This document shows, one piece after another, positions 43,280-53,991 of a stretch of DNA of 64,000 bases; position 1 is the first letter of the stretch, and every line of letters starts with the position of its first letter. The DNA is from an uncultured Pelagibacteraceae bacterium (GTDB taxonomy: Bacteria > Pseudomonadota > Alphaproteobacteria > Pelagibacterales > Pelagibacteraceae), in contig CACJQX010000001.1 of the NCBI GenBank assembly GCA_902595595.1, forward strand, positions 177,102 through 241,101, given 5' to 3'. The position numbers were made by a program, and so were the translations under genes. The notes under the pieces are model-generated. The model was given only the letters and a program-made list of their open reading frames with translations. It was not told the origin of the DNA and did not search any database.

Positions 43280-44378
43280 AGTAAAAAAAAGAAAAATACT
43301 TTTACTTCCTGGTGATGGTATTGGTCCAGAGGTAATAGCTGAGGTAAAAAAAATTATTAACTGGTTTAATGATAAAAAATCTTTAGATTTTGAAATTGAT
43401 CAGGAGCTAGTTGGTGGTTGTTCTTATGATAAACACGGTACCCCAATCACTGATGAGGTTTTTTACAAAGCACTAGAAAGTGAAGTAATTATGCTTGGAG
43501 CAGTTGGTGGTCCTACATGGGATAACCTAGAATTTTCCAAAAAACCAGAAAGAGCATTATTAAAACTCAGAAAAGAATTAAAGCTTTTTGCTAACTTAAG
43601 GCCTGCAATTTGTTTTAAACAATTAGTCGATGCTTCAACCCTAAAGCCAGAGGTAGTTTCAGGACTAGATATAATGATAGTAAGAGAGTTAACGGGTGGT
43701 ATATATTTTGGTGAACCTAGAGGAATTAAGCCAATTGAAAATGGAGAAAGAAAAGGAATTAATACACATACTTATACGACTAGTGAAATTACTAGAGTAG
43801 CTAGGATCGCTTTTGATTTAGCTAGAAAAAGATCAAATAAAGTTACTTCTTGTGAAAAATCAAATGTGATGGAAGCGGGACAATTGTGGAAAGAAGAAGT
43901 TCAAGAACTTCATGAAAAAGAATACAAAGATGTAGAATTAAGTCATATGTTAGCAGACAATTGTGCTATGCAGCTTTTAAGAAACCCAAAACAATTTGAT
44001 GTAATTGTAACAGATAATTTGTTTGGAGATATGTTGTCAGACCAAGCTTCAATGTTAACAGGATCTTTAGGTCTTTTACCTTCAGCATCTTTAGGCGCAA
44101 AAAATAAAGATGGTGAGATGAGAGCAATGTATGAGCCTATACACGGGTCAGCCCCAGATATAGCTGGTAAAGGGATAGCAAATCCAATTGCTTCTATTTT
44201 GAGCTTTGCTATGGCACTAAGATATTCTTTAGATCTTGATAAAGAAGCAGATATTTTAGAAAAAGCAGTTCAAGATGTTTTAAATGATGGGTTAAGAACT
44301 AAAGATATAATGTCTGAGGGTATGAAGGAGACTACCACGTCAGCAATGGGTGATGCGATAATTTCAAAATTGCAATAA
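43272..44378 (+). CDS. leuB: 3-isopropylmalate dehydrogenase LeuB
   Basis: A 368-residue NAD-dependent decarboxylating dehydrogenase with [11 protein letters not shown], the [14 protein letters not shown] segment, [19 protein letters not shown] as metal-binding region, and [18 protein letters not shown] for NAD. It converts 3-isopropylmalate to the 2-oxo acid that yields leucine. It starts inside leuD. It is followed after 26 bases by the DMSP cluster, and leuB could share a transcript with it. Confidence 0.97.
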   Translation: MIKVKKRKILLLPGDGIGPEVIAEVKKIINWFNDKKSLDFEIDQELVGGCSYDKHGTPITDEVFYKALESEVIMLGAVGGPTWDNLEFSKKPERALLKLRKELKLFANLRPAICFKQLVDASTLKPEVVSGLDIMIVRELTGGIYFGEPRGIKPIENGERKGINTHTYTTSEITRVARIAFDLARKRSNKVTSCEKSNVMEAGQLWKEEVQELHEKEYKDVELSHMLADNCAMQLLRNPKQFDVIVTDNLFGDMLSDQASMLTGSLGLLPSASLGAKNKDGEMRAMYEPIHGSAPDIAGKGIANPIASILSFAMALRYSLDLDKEADILEKAVQDVLNDGLRTKDIMSEGMKETTTSAMGDAIISKLQ

Positions 44379-44404
44379 AACTAGAAGTATTCTAAGCTTT
44401 AAAT

Positions 44405-46168
44405 ATGCCAAGTTACACCGCACCAGTAAAAGATATGATGTTTCTCTTTGAAAAATTAAGAGATAACAAGAATTATAATGAGCTTGAAAAATATAATGAG
44501 GTGACTGCAGATCTTGTTAAAGATATTTTAGAAGAAGCAGCTAAAATAAATCAAAATTTAATTTTACCTCTTGCTAAAGCAGGTGACGAAAATCCAGCAA
44601 TTTTAGAAAATGGTGTTGTCAGAACACCACCAGGTTACAAAGAAGCATATCAGAAATACATAGAAGATGGTTGGACGTCATTGTCTTGTGATCCTAAATA
44701 TGGAGGTCAAGGAATGCCAAAAACAGTAAGTGCATTTTTTGATGAAATGCTTTCCTCAGCCAGTTTGTCATTTAAATTATATAGCGAACTTAGTATCGGT
44801 GCCTATAATTGTATTAATCATCATGCTACAGCTGAAATAAAAGATAAATATTTACCAAAAATCGTCGAGGGTAAATGGAGTGGCACTATGTGTTTAACAG
44901 AACCAGTCTGCGGTACAGACTTAGGTTTGTTAAAAACTAAAGCCATCAAGCAATCTGATGATACCTATAAAATTAGTGGTCAAAAGATTTTTATAACTTC
45001 TGGTGATCATGACTTAACTGAAAATATTATTCATTTAGTTTTAGCAAGATCAACGGACTCCCCTTCAGGCACTAAAGGAATTAGTTTATTTTTAGTACCA
45101 AAATTTATTGTAAATGAAGATGGTAGTGTTGGTCAAAGAAATGGAATTTCAACAGGATCTATAGAGAGCAAAATGGGAATAAAGGGTTCAGCAACATGTG
45201 TGTTAAATTTTGATGAAGCAACTGGTTATATGATTGGTAACAAAGACAAAGGTCTTAGTGCTATGTTTACTATGATGAACCTTGAGAGAATAGTGGTAGG
45301 CATTCAAGGTTTAGGAATTTCTGAAATTGCGTATCAGAACTCACTTGCTTATGCAAAAGAGAGAAAGCAAGGAAAAACAAATAATTCAAAATCTACAAAT
45401 GGTGCAGACTTTATAATTGATCATGCGGATATTAGAAGATCTTTACTTAATATGAAGTCAATTATTGAAGGAGAAAGAGCTTTATGTTTTTGGTTATCAC
45501 AACAAACTGAGGTGAGTCTTTATCATCCAGATGAAAAAATTAAACAAGAAGCTTTGGATTATGTTTCATTGATGACACCAGTTGTTAAGTCATTATTTAC
45601 AGATTTAGCTATGGAAATTACGAACGACGCGATGCAAATACATGGTGGATATGGGTACACTAAAGATCAAGGAATAGAGCAATTATATAGAGATAATCGT
45701 ATCACCCCAATCTATGAAGGAACAAATTCTGTTCAGGCAGCAGATTTAGTATTTAGAAAATTATCAAATAAAAATGGTGATGTTATCAATAAGTTTTTAG
45801 ATATGATTAAATCTGAATGTGATAGTAAAAATGAAAAAATAAAAACATTTTCAAAGGAATTAAATCATTATTTAGATATTTTATCTAAGTTTACCGACTG
45901 GATTAAGGATAAACATAAAATCGAAAAAGACGATGTTAGTGCTGCAGCAAATGATTATTTAAGAAGTTTGGGATATGTTTCAATTGCTTACGCTTGGATC
46001 AAAATTTTAGATGTAAGCTTTAAGGATTTTGATTCAAATAAAGAATTTTATTCTGATAAAATAAATACAGCAAAATTTTATTTTGATAAGGTATTGCCTA
46101 GAGCTGAGTATCATTACAAATCAGCTATTACTGGAAGTTCTAACATAATGAATTTTAAGTTTAATTAA
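44405..46168 (+). CDS. dmdC: Acyl-CoA dehydrogenase, DmdC-like (methylmercaptopropionyl-CoA dehydrogenase)
   Basis: A 587-residue acyl-CoA dehydrogenase of the long form with a C-terminal helical extension, the DmdC shape. FAD-domain motifs are TMCLTEPVCGTDLGLLKTKA and IFITSGDHD; the catalytic Glu is in IYEGTNSVQAADL (Glu near residue 438). DmdC oxidises 3-methylmercaptopropionyl-CoA to methylthioacryloyl-CoA in the DMSP demethylation pathway. dmdB-like and dmdA genes follow directly, which strongly supports that job. Family members elsewhere also act on other acyl-CoAs; the substrate is from context. Confidence 0.88.
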   Translation: MPSYTAPVKDMMFLFEKLRDNKNYNELEKYNEVTADLVKDILEEAAKINQNLILPLAKAGDENPAILENGVVRTPPGYKEAYQKYIEDGWTSLSCDPKYGGQGMPKTVSAFFDEMLSSASLSFKLYSELSIGAYNCINHHATAEIKDKYLPKIVEGKWSGTMCLTEPVCGTDLGLLKTKAIKQSDDTYKISGQKIFITSGDHDLTENIIHLVLARSTDSPSGTKGISLFLVPKFIVNEDGSVGQRNGISTGSIESKMGIKGSATCVLNFDEATGYMIGNKDKGLSAMFTMMNLERIVVGIQGLGISEIAYQNSLAYAKERKQGKTNNSKSTNGADFIIDHADIRRSLLNMKSIIEGERALCFWLSQQTEVSLYHPDEKIKQEALDYVSLMTPVVKSLFTDLAMEITNDAMQIHGGYGYTKDQGIEQLYRDNRITPIYEGTNSVQAADLVFRKLSNKNGDVINKFLDMIKSECDSKNEKIKTFSKELNHYLDILSKFTDWIKDKHKIEKDDVSAAANDYLRSLGYVSIAYAWIKILDVSFKDFDSNKEFYSDKINTAKFYFDKVLPRAEYHYKSAITGSSNIMNFKFN

Positions 46169-46170
46169 TA

Positions 46171-47787
46171 ATGAATCATTACGAGACAAATTTAGATAAA
46201 AATAAAGCGAACTACGTTCCACTTACCCCACTTACGTTTCTTAAAAGAGCAAGGGAAATTTATCCAAATTATGAAGCCATAATTTATGAGGATAGGAAAT
46301 ATACTTGGAATGAAGTTTATAAAAGAGCTGTAAAATTTGCTAGTGCGCTGTCAAAAATTGGAATTAAAAAAGGTGATACAGTTTCATTTTTAGCTTTTAA
46401 TACACCAGAGATTTTTGAAGCACATTACTCAGTACCTATGGCGGGTGCAGTATTAAATACAATTAATATAAGATTAGATGCAAATACAATTTCATATATT
46501 TTAGATCACAGTGATGCAAAGGTGTTAGTAGTTGATCGACAATTACATGGAGAAGTTAAAAAAGCATTAAAAACTTTAGGTAAGAAAATTACAATAATTG
46601 ATATTGATGATAAAAATGCTGACCAATCGAAATTAGAAAAAATTGGTGATTTAGAATATGAGAGTTTCTTAAATACAGGCGATGAAAATTTCGATTGGCA
46701 AATGCCGGAAGACGAATGGCAAGCAATATCATTAAGCTATACCTCGGGCACTACAGGAAATCCAAAGGGAGTAGTTTATCATCATAGAGGAGCATATTTA
46801 ATGTCCACAGGAAGTTCAGTAGCTTGGAACATGCCAAATAGATTAAATTTTTTAACAGTGGTTCCAATGTTTCATTGTAATGGTTGGTGTTATCCGTGGA
46901 CAGTTCCAATGTTAAACGGAAGGACAATTTGTTTAAGAAATATTGACATAAAAAAAATTTTTGAATTAATCGATAAATACGACGTAACTCATTTTGGCGG
47001 TGCCCCAATAGTATTAAACATGATTACAGGAGCTCCTGAAAGTGACAAAAAAAAATTAAAACAAAAAGTTTATGTTTTGACTGCTGGAGCTCCACCACCA
47101 AGTATAATTTTCAAAAAAATGAGAGCATTAGGTTTTGAAGTTATGCATGTATACGGTTTAACAGAAACTTATGGACATGTTACCCAGTGTGCTTGGAATG
47201 ATGAGTGGAACAATTTTGATGAAGAAAAACAAAATGAAATTAAGGCTAGGCAAGGTGTGAGATATCCAAATACTGAAGGTGTCGTTGTTTTGGATCCAGA
47301 AACAATGAAAGAAGTTCCTAAAGATGGAAAAACAATTGGTGAAATTATGATTAGAGGGAATGTCGTAATGAAAGGTTACTTTAAAGACAAAGATGCTACT
47401 GATAAAGCCATGAAAGATGGATGGTTTCATAGTGGTGATTTAGCTGTAATGCATCCTGATGGGTATGTAAAAATACAAGATAGATCAAAAGATATAATTA
47501 TTTCTGGAGGAGAAAATATTTCTTCAATTGAAATAGAAAATACACTTTCTAAACATCCATCAGTTTCTATTGCTGCAGTTGTTGCAAAACCAGATGAAAA
47601 ATGGGGAGAAGTTCCTTGTGCATTTATTGAAATGGTTAAAGACAAGCCGGTATCAGAAAAAGAATTAATTGATTTTTGTAAAGAAACTTTAGCGGGATTT
47701 AAAGTTCCTAAAAAGGTTGTGTTCTGTGATTTGCCAAAAACTTCGACAGGAAAAATACAAAAGTTTGAATTAAGAAAACAAGTTTAG
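46171..47787 (+). CDS. dmdB: Acyl-CoA synthetase, DmdB-like (methylmercaptopropionate-CoA ligase)
   Basis: A 538-residue ANL-superfamily adenylate-forming ligase. P-loop SYTSGTTGNPKGVVYHHR, the A5 VYGLTETYG motif and the GWFHSGDLAVMHPDGYVKIQDRS hinge region are complete, and the catalytic Lys lies in the STGKIQKFELRK terminus. DmdB activates 3-methylmercaptopropionate, the product of DmdA, to its CoA ester. It sits two bases after dmdC and in the same operon as dmdA. It could also act on other medium-chain acids. Confidence 0.88.
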   Translation: MNHYETNLDKNKANYVPLTPLTFLKRAREIYPNYEAIIYEDRKYTWNEVYKRAVKFASALSKIGIKKGDTVSFLAFNTPEIFEAHYSVPMAGAVLNTINIRLDANTISYILDHSDAKVLVVDRQLHGEVKKALKTLGKKITIIDIDDKNADQSKLEKIGDLEYESFLNTGDENFDWQMPEDEWQAISLSYTSGTTGNPKGVVYHHRGAYLMSTGSSVAWNMPNRLNFLTVVPMFHCNGWCYPWTVPMLNGRTICLRNIDIKKIFELIDKYDVTHFGGAPIVLNMITGAPESDKKKLKQKVYVLTAGAPPPSIIFKKMRALGFEVMHVYGLTETYGHVTQCAWNDEWNNFDEEKQNEIKARQGVRYPNTEGVVVLDPETMKEVPKDGKTIGEIMIRGNVVMKGYFKDKDATDKAMKDGWFHSGDLAVMHPDGYVKIQDRSKDIIISGGENISSIEIENTLSKHPSVSIAAVVAKPDEKWGEVPCAFIEMVKDKPVSEKELIDFCKETLAGFKVPKKVVFCDLPKTSTGKIQKFELRKQV

Positions 47788-47794
47788 GTAATTT

Positions 47795-48571
47795 TTGAAT
47801 TTTCAATTAGAAAATAAAAATGTTTATGCGTCTGATGCAGGACAGGGTATTGATCAAAATAAAGAAACAATAGTATTTCTTCATGGAAGTGGTCTTTCGC
47901 ATATTGTTTGGTCTCTAACTGAACAGTTTTTTTCAAATAATAATTTTAACGTATTATCTATTGATTTACCTGGGCACGGTAATTCTGATGGCCCTTGCTT
48001 AGATAGTATTGAAAAAATAGCTGATTGGTTGGAACAGGTTTTTAATAAACTTAATTTAAATAATTTAATTTTAATTGGTCATTCCCAAGGTTGCTTGGAG
48101 ATACTTGAATATGCTCATAAATATAAAAATAGATTAAAAAAATTAGTTTTTATCGGAGGGTCAAATAAGATGCCAGTTCATCCAGATTTAATTGATCTAG
48201 CAAAAAATGGGGACTCTGACGCTGTTAAATTAATGATGAAGTGGGGTTATGAAGGTTCAAAAAGATTTATTGGAGGTAACCCAGTAGAAAAAATAATTCA
48301 ATCACCTCGAGACATAAGAGACATACTGGCGGTGGACCTTGTTGCATGTAACAATTACAAAAATGGTTCTGATGCTGCTAAATTAATAGAATTTCCATCA
48401 ATGTTTATTTTTGGTTCTCTAGATAAGATGGTAAATCTAGAAGCTGGAAAAAAATTTTCTAGTCTAATTAACAACTCATCTACACACATTATCGAGGGTT
48501 GTGGCCATATGATTATGATTGAAAAAGCATTTGAAATGAGAGACAAAGTTTTAGAATTTTTGAAAAAATGA
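47795..48571 (+). CDS. Alpha/beta hydrolase embedded in the DMSP operon (TTG start)
   Basis: A 258-residue soluble alpha/beta hydrolase. Oxyanion [10 protein letters not shown], nucleophile elbow GHSQGC (Ser near residue 99), acid in GSLDKMVN and late His in GCGHMIMIE make a complete triad. The frame has no Met before about residue 126, but opens with TTG at 47795 after an AGG ribosome binding site, so TTG is the start. Its stop overlaps dmdA by four bases (ATGA). Position between dmdB and dmdA suggests a thioesterase or other hydrolytic step of DMSP degradation; this is inference. Confidence 0.85.
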   Translation: MNFQLENKNVYASDAGQGIDQNKETIVFLHGSGLSHIVWSLTEQFFSNNNFNVLSIDLPGHGNSDGPCLDSIEKIADWLEQVFNKLNLNNLILIGHSQGCLEILEYAHKYKNRLKKLVFIGGSNKMPVHPDLIDLAKNGDSDAVKLMMKWGYEGSKRFIGGNPVEKIIQSPRDIRDILAVDLVACNNYKNGSDAAKLIEFPSMFIFGSLDKMVNLEAGKKFSSLINNSSTHIIEGCGHMIMIEKAFEMRDKVLEFLKK

Positions 48572-49677
48572 AAAACTTTTTAATTGCAAAATCAAGAAGA
48601 CTTAGAGGTACACCATATACTTCTCGAATTGAGGAACAGGGTGTTACAGCTTATACAATTTATAACCATATGTTGCTTCCAGCTGCCTTTGGTTCAATTG
48701 AAGATTCTTATCATCATTTAAAAGAGCATGTTCAAATTTGGGATGTAGCAGCTGAAAGACAGGTAGAAATTTCAGGAAAAGATTCTGCAAAATTAGTTCA
48801 GCTAATGACTTGTAGAGATTTGTCAAAATCCAAAGATGGAAGATGTTATTATTGTCCGATTATAGATGATAATGCTGGATTAATTAATGATCCAGTTGTT
48901 TTAAGAATTAATGAAAATAAATGGTGGATTTCTATTGCAGATACGGACGTAATATTATTTGCAAAAGGATTAGCAATTGGAAATAAATTTGATGTTAAAA
49001 TCATAGAGCCAAAAGTTGATATCATGGCTGTACAAGGTCCAAAATCATTTGAATTGATGGAAAAAGTATTTGGAGAACAGATCACAAAATTAAAATTTTT
49101 TGGTTTTGATTATTTTGAATTTGGAGGTGCAAAACACCTTATCGCACAATCTGGATGGTCTAAACAAGGAGGTTATGAAGTATATGTTCAAAATACTGAT
49201 GCAGGATTAAAATTATATGATCATTTATTTGAAATTGGAAAAGAATTTAATATTAAACCAGGGTGCCCTAATTTAATAGAACGAATCGAAAGTGGACTGT
49301 TATCTCATGGCAATGATATGGATAACGGAGATAATCCTTATGAATGTGGTTTTGATAAATATGTAAACATAGATAGTGAGATTATTTTTTTAGGAAAAGA
49401 AAAATTAAAGAAAATAAAATCTGAAGGTATAAAAAGAAAATTAATGGGTGTGAAGTTAGATTTGGACAAAATAAGTTTAACAGGATCTTTAGATCTGACT
49501 GATGATAATAACAAAATCATTGGGGAATTAAGGTCAGCCTGTTATTCACCTCATTTTAAAAAAGTAATTGGTATTGCTATGATGAAAAAATCGCATTGGA
49601 ACATAGACCAGAACGTAAAAGCAAGCATAAATGGTGATATTTGTAGTGGTAAAGTTTGCGATTTACCTTTTATTTAG
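48568..49677 (+). CDS. dmdA: Dimethylsulfoniopropionate demethylase DmdA
   Basis: A 369-residue protein of the glycine-cleavage T-protein-like fold that moves a methyl group from DMSP to tetrahydrofolate, yielding 3-methylmercaptopropionate. The sequence is plainly the SAR11 DmdA type: [48 protein letters not shown], the [26 protein letters not shown] region, the [11 protein letters not shown] segment and [17 protein letters not shown] near the C-terminus. Length equals the Ca. P. ubique enzyme. It overlaps the hydrolase start and follows the DmdC/DmdB pair. I aligned by eye from memory, not by search. Confidence 0.96.
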   Translation: MKNFLIAKSRRLRGTPYTSRIEEQGVTAYTIYNHMLLPAAFGSIEDSYHHLKEHVQIWDVAAERQVEISGKDSAKLVQLMTCRDLSKSKDGRCYYCPIIDDNAGLINDPVVLRINENKWWISIADTDVILFAKGLAIGNKFDVKIIEPKVDIMAVQGPKSFELMEKVFGEQITKLKFFGFDYFEFGGAKHLIAQSGWSKQGGYEVYVQNTDAGLKLYDHLFEIGKEFNIKPGCPNLIERIESGLLSHGNDMDNGDNPYECGFDKYVNIDSEIIFLGKEKLKKIKSEGIKRKLMGVKLDLDKISLTGSLDLTDDNNKIIGELRSACYSPHFKKVIGIAMMKKSHWNIDQNVKASINGDICSGKVCDLPFI

Positions 49678-49692
49678 TATAACAACCTTAAA

Positions 49693-50688
49693 ATGAACAT
49701 TGCTATAGTAGGTGCAACTGGAAATGTTGGGAGAAAAACTCTTGAAGTATTTGATAAAAAAAACTTTAAGTTTGATAATCTATATTTAGTTGCTTCAGAA
49801 AAAAGTGCAGGAAAAAAAATCTCTTTTAGAGATAAAGAGTATGTTGTTGAAAATTTGGAGACATATGATTTTTCAAAAGCAGATATAACTTTTTTTGCAG
49901 CAGGAGGAAAAATTGCTGAAAAATTTGCAGAAAAGGCTGCCAAGCATACAATTGTAATAGATAATTCAAGTTTTTTTAGGATGGATCCTGATGTTCCATT
50001 GATCGTTCCACAAGTGAATGCAGCCGAAATTAAAAATATGAAAAAAAATATTATTGCTAATCCAAATTGTTCTACAGCACAACTTGTTATAGCACTTAAA
50101 CCACTACATAATTTATTCAAGATTAAAAGAGTTGTAGTTTCAACTTACCAATCTGTTTCAGGTGGTGGCAAAAATCCAATGGACGAATTAATTGATCAAA
50201 CTAAACAATATTTAGATGGAAAAAAAATAGAGTCAAAAAATTTCACTAAACAAATCGCTTTTAATGTTATTCCACATATCGATGTTTTTGCTGATGATGG
50301 ATATACAAAAGAAGAATTAAAAATGACAAATGAAACAAAAAAAATCTTAGATGAGTCAATTGAACTTACAGCTACATGTGTAAGAATTCCTGTTTTAGTA
50401 TCTCATTCGGAGTCTGTAAATATAGAATTTGAAAAACCATATACTTTAGAAAAAGTGAGAGATGTTTTAAGTAAAGCAGATGGTTGTGAGGTTATTGATA
50501 AAAGAGAAAATGGAGGTTATAGCACACCATTTGAAGCAGCTGGGAGTGATGAGACATATATATCTAGAATTAGGGAAGACAAAACTAAAAAAAATTCGTT
50601 AAATTTGTGGATTGTATCAGACAACCTATTGAGAGGTGCTGCACTTAATTCTGTTGAAATTGCTGAAACAATTATTAATTCAAAATAA
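49693..50688 (+). CDS. asd: Aspartate-semialdehyde dehydrogenase Asd
   Basis: A 331-residue NADP-dependent dehydrogenase with the N-terminal VGATGNVGRKTLEV motif, catalytic Cys126 in NPNCSTAQ and a His in the RIPVLVSHSESV region. It makes aspartate semialdehyde for lysine, threonine and methionine biosynthesis. It follows dmdA by 15 bases and is immediately followed (three bases) by sdhC. A coupled transcript from dmdA to the TCA run is possible but unproven. Confidence 0.97.
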   Translation: MNIAIVGATGNVGRKTLEVFDKKNFKFDNLYLVASEKSAGKKISFRDKEYVVENLETYDFSKADITFFAAGGKIAEKFAEKAAKHTIVIDNSSFFRMDPDVPLIVPQVNAAEIKNMKKNIIANPNCSTAQLVIALKPLHNLFKIKRVVVSTYQSVSGGGKNPMDELIDQTKQYLDGKKIESKNFTKQIAFNVIPHIDVFADDGYTKEELKMTNETKKILDESIELTATCVRIPVLVSHSESVNIEFEKPYTLEKVRDVLSKADGCEVIDKRENGGYSTPFEAAGSDETYISRIREDKTKKNSLNLWIVSDNLLRGAALNSVEIAETIINSK

Positions 50689-50691
50689 AAT

Positions 50692-51072
50692 ATGGAAAAC
50701 AGACCTTTATCACCACACATACAGATTTATAAATGGCATATTTCTTCATTAGTATCTATTTCACACAGAATTACAGGAATAATTAATTTTTTTGTAATCA
50801 CATTAATTTGTATTTGGTTTGCATTAATGCTTCTAGGAGAAAGTAATTATCAAATTATTAAAAATTTTTTAGAAACTTTTTTAGGTAAATTCATTTTAAT
50901 TGGAATAACCTGGTCATTTAGTTTTCAAATGTTAAGTGAAGCAAGACATTTGATTATGGATTTAGGTTATGGATTTGAATTACAAACAACAAAAATTACA
51001 GGTTTGTTAGTTATTTTTGGTTCGATTGTTTTAACTATCTTAATTTATTTATTTGGCAGAGGATTAATATAA
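50692..51072 (+). CDS. sdhC: Succinate dehydrogenase cytochrome b556 subunit SdhC
   Basis: A 126-residue membrane anchor with three hydrophobic segments, the PLSPHIQIYKWHISSLVSISHRITG start typical of SdhC (with its quinone-site serine and arginine) and the heme-ligand histidine in the SEARHLIMDLGYG segment. It anchors SdhAB and binds quinone and heme b. It starts three bases after asd and ends at the first base of sdhD. Confidence 0.96.
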   Translation: MENRPLSPHIQIYKWHISSLVSISHRITGIINFFVITLICIWFALMLLGESNYQIIKNFLETFLGKFILIGITWSFSFQMLSEARHLIMDLGYGFELQTTKITGLLVIFGSIVLTILIYLFGRGLI

Positions 51073-51401
51073 TGCTTCCAGTAACAAAAAAATGGTTGTT
51101 CTTAAAAATTAGTTCCGCAATCTTATTACCTTTAATGCTTTGGTTTATTATAAATTTAGTAAATATCTATGATAAAAGTTATCTTGAAATAGTGAATTTT
51201 TTAACAACACAACCATCTAAATTCCTAATTGGATTATTTTTAGTTATTGCTTATTTTTTTTCAGCTTTGACTATAAGCGAGGTTTTTGAGGACTATATTA
51301 ACGATAAAAAAACCAAAAATGCCGCAAACAAAGTCCTAAATTTTTTTGCTATAACAATTCCAGTAATTACAATAATTGTAATTTTTAACTTAAATACATG
51401 A
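51072..51401 (+). CDS. sdhD: Succinate dehydrogenase membrane anchor SdhD
   Basis: A 109-residue three-segment membrane protein at the normal SdhD position between sdhC (one-base overlap) and sdhA (four-base overlap). Sequence conservation of SdhD is low, so identity depends mainly on position, length and topology. The usual SdhD heme-ligand histidine in the middle helix is not evident, as the corresponding part is a [16 protein letters not shown] segment. Confidence 0.88.
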   Translation: MLPVTKKWLFLKISSAILLPLMLWFIINLVNIYDKSYLEIVNFLTTQPSKFLIGLFLVIAYFFSALTISEVFEDYINDKKTKNAANKVLNFFAITIPVITIIVIFNLNT

Positions 51402-53173
51402 AAGCATATAATATTATAGACCATGAGTACGATGTTGTTGTACTTGGTGCAGGTGGATCAGGTTTAAGAGCGGCAGTAGGGCTTAGCGAGGCTGGCTTAA
51501 AAACAGCTTGTATCTCAAAAGTATTTCCTACCAGAAGTCATACATCAGCTGCACAAGGTGGAATATCAGCAGCACTAGGAAACATGGGAGAAGATGATTG
51601 GAGATGGCACATGTATGACACTGTCAAAGGTGCAGATTGGTTAGGTGATCAAGATAGTATTGAATATCTTTGTAAAGAAGCACCTAAAGCAGTTTTAGAA
51701 TTAGAGAAATATGGAGTTCCATTTAGTAGAACTGAAGAGGGAAAAATTTATCAAAGACCATTTGGTGGAATGACAAAAAATTATGGAAATGGAATAGTTC
51801 AAAGAACTTGTGCAGCAGCTGATAGAACAGGACATGCTATTTTACACACATTATATGGACAAGCGTTAAAGCATAATACAGAATTTTTTATAGAATATTT
51901 TGCATTAGATTTGTTGATGAAGAATGGAGAGTGCAAAGGTCTAATTGCTTGGAATTTGAATGATGGCACAATTCATAGATTTAGATCGCACACAGTAATT
52001 ATTGCTACTGGTGGTTATGGAAAAGTTTATTATTCAGCAACATCAGCACATACTTGTACTGGTGATGGCAATGCAATGGTTTTAAGAGCTGGATTACCGC
52101 TTCAGGATATGGAGTTTGTTCAATTTCACCCAACAGGAATTTATGGCCACGGTACCTTAATAACAGAAGGTGCGCGAGGAGAAGGAGGCTATCTTACAAA
52201 TTCTAAAGGTGAAAGATTTATGGAAAGGTATGCTCCAAATGCAAAAGATTTAGCATCAAGAGATGTTGTTAGCAGATCTATGTCTATTGAGATTAATGAG
52301 GGAAGAGGTGTTGGAAAAGATCAAGATCATGTTCATTTGAATCTAAGTCACTTAGATAAAGATATTATTGAAAGCAGGCTTCCGGGAATTACTGATGCAG
52401 CAAGATTATTTGCAAATGTAGATGTAACTAAAGAACCAATTCCTGTTGTACCAACAGTTCATTATAATATGGGTGGTATTCCAACAAACTATAAAGCAGA
52501 AGTATTAACTGTAAATGGCTCAGAAAAAACTGTTCCAGGTTTAATGGCTATAGGAGAAGCGGCATGTGTCTCTGTTCACGGAGCAAATAGACTTGGTTCT
52601 AATTCTTTAATTGATTTAGTAGTATTTGGAAGAGCAGCAGCAAAAAGAGCAGCTGAAATAGTTAAGCCAGGAACACCTCATGAGGAAATTCCTGAGTCAG
52701 AAACACAAAAATGTTTAGATAGATTTGATAAACTTAGAAATGCACAAGGAAATAATAGTACTGCTGAACTTAGACTTTCAATGCAAAAAACGATGCAGTC
52801 GAAATGTGCAGTTTTTAGAACAGAAAAAAATCTTAAAGAAGGTGTTGATGAGATTAAAAAAACCTATGATGGTATGGACTCAATTTCAGTTAAAGATAGG
52901 TCTTTAGTATTTAATACTGATTTAGTTGAAACATTAGAATTTGATAATTTAATAAGACAAGCAGTAACTACTGTAGAATCTGCATATCATAGAAAAGAGA
53001 GCAGAGGTGCTCATGCGAGAGATGACTATCCAAAAAGAGATGACGAAAAGTTTATGCAACATACTCTTGCTTGGTGTGATGGAAAAAATACAAAAATTAG
53101 TTACAGAGCAGTACACAAATCAACTTTAACAAATGAAGTTCAATATTTTCCACCACAAGAGCGAGTATATTAA
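51398..53173 (+). CDS. sdhA: Succinate dehydrogenase flavoprotein subunit SdhA
   Basis: A 591-residue flavoprotein. The FAD dinucleotide motif is [12 protein letters not shown], the covalent FAD histidine is His48 in [10 protein letters not shown], the catalytic and substrate-binding region is in [22 protein letters not shown], and the capping domain and C-terminal [15 protein letters not shown] segment are present. It oxidises succinate to fumarate with SdhB passing electrons on to quinone. It ends at the first base of sdhB. Confidence 0.98.
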   Translation: MKAYNIIDHEYDVVVLGAGGSGLRAAVGLSEAGLKTACISKVFPTRSHTSAAQGGISAALGNMGEDDWRWHMYDTVKGADWLGDQDSIEYLCKEAPKAVLELEKYGVPFSRTEEGKIYQRPFGGMTKNYGNGIVQRTCAAADRTGHAILHTLYGQALKHNTEFFIEYFALDLLMKNGECKGLIAWNLNDGTIHRFRSHTVIIATGGYGKVYYSATSAHTCTGDGNAMVLRAGLPLQDMEFVQFHPTGIYGHGTLITEGARGEGGYLTNSKGERFMERYAPNAKDLASRDVVSRSMSIEINEGRGVGKDQDHVHLNLSHLDKDIIESRLPGITDAARLFANVDVTKEPIPVVPTVHYNMGGIPTNYKAEVLTVNGSEKTVPGLMAIGEAACVSVHGANRLGSNSLIDLVVFGRAAAKRAAEIVKPGTPHEEIPESETQKCLDRFDKLRNAQGNNSTAELRLSMQKTMQSKCAVFRTEKNLKEGVDEIKKTYDGMDSISVKDRSLVFNTDLVETLEFDNLIRQAVTTVESAYHRKESRGAHARDDYPKRDDEKFMQHTLAWCDGKNTKISYRAVHKSTLTNEVQYFPPQERVY

Positions 53174-53952
53174 TGGTTCAGCTAAGCTTACCTAAAAATT
53201 CAGAGGTTAAAAAAGGCAAATATTTTAAAGACAAAACTGGATCTAAAAATTTAAGAAAAGTAAATATTTATAGATGGGATCCATCGACAGAAGAAAATCC
53301 TAGAATTGATACATACGAAGTTGATATGGATAATTGTCCATCCAAAGTGCTGGATATTCTAAATAAAATTAAAAACGAAATTGATCCTACATTGGCCTAT
53401 AGAAGGTCTTGTGCTCATGGTGTTTGTGGTTCTTGTGCTATGAATATGGGAGGAAAAAACGGACTAGCTTGCACAACTCCTCATGCAGAGATAGATGGTG
53501 ACATCGATATTTATCCTCTACCTCATTTAAAAGTTAAAAGAGATTTGATTGGCGATTTAGATGGCTTATATAAACAATATCAATCTATTGAACCTTGGTT
53601 AAAAAATAACTCAACAAAACAGACAACAGAAATTTATCAGTCTAAAGAAGATAGAGCAAAACTTGATGGTGCTTACGAATGTATTATGTGTGCTTGCTGT
53701 TCTACATCTTGCCCAAGTTATTGGTGGAATGGAGATAAATATTTAGGTCCAGCAGTTCTGCTACAGGCTTATAGATGGATTATTGATAGTAGAGATGAAG
53801 AGAGAAAAGCTAGATTAAAAAAAGTTTCAGATGAATTAAAATTATATAGATGCCATACAATATTAAATTGTACAAATGCATGTCCTAAGGGCTTGAATCC
53901 AGCAAAAGCTATAGCTGAAATAAAAAAAATGTTAGCAACAGCTAATGTTTAA
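53173..53952 (+). CDS. sdhB: Succinate dehydrogenase iron-sulfur subunit SdhB
   Basis: A 259-residue protein with the 2Fe-2S cysteines in [15 protein letters not shown]...C, the 4Fe-4S cysteines in [16 protein letters not shown] and the 3Fe-4S motif in [17 protein letters not shown]. All cluster ligands are present. Start and stop overlaps tie it to sdhA. It is followed by mmsA after 39 bases. Confidence 0.98.
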   Translation: MVQLSLPKNSEVKKGKYFKDKTGSKNLRKVNIYRWDPSTEENPRIDTYEVDMDNCPSKVLDILNKIKNEIDPTLAYRRSCAHGVCGSCAMNMGGKNGLACTTPHAEIDGDIDIYPLPHLKVKRDLIGDLDGLYKQYQSIEPWLKNNSTKQTTEIYQSKEDRAKLDGAYECIMCACCSTSCPSYWWNGDKYLGPAVLLQAYRWIIDSRDEERKARLKKVSDELKLYRCHTILNCTNACPKGLNPAKAIAEIKKMLATANV

Positions 53953-53991
53953 ATAGACTATTCGATATTTTTGATCTAAAACACCGTATTC

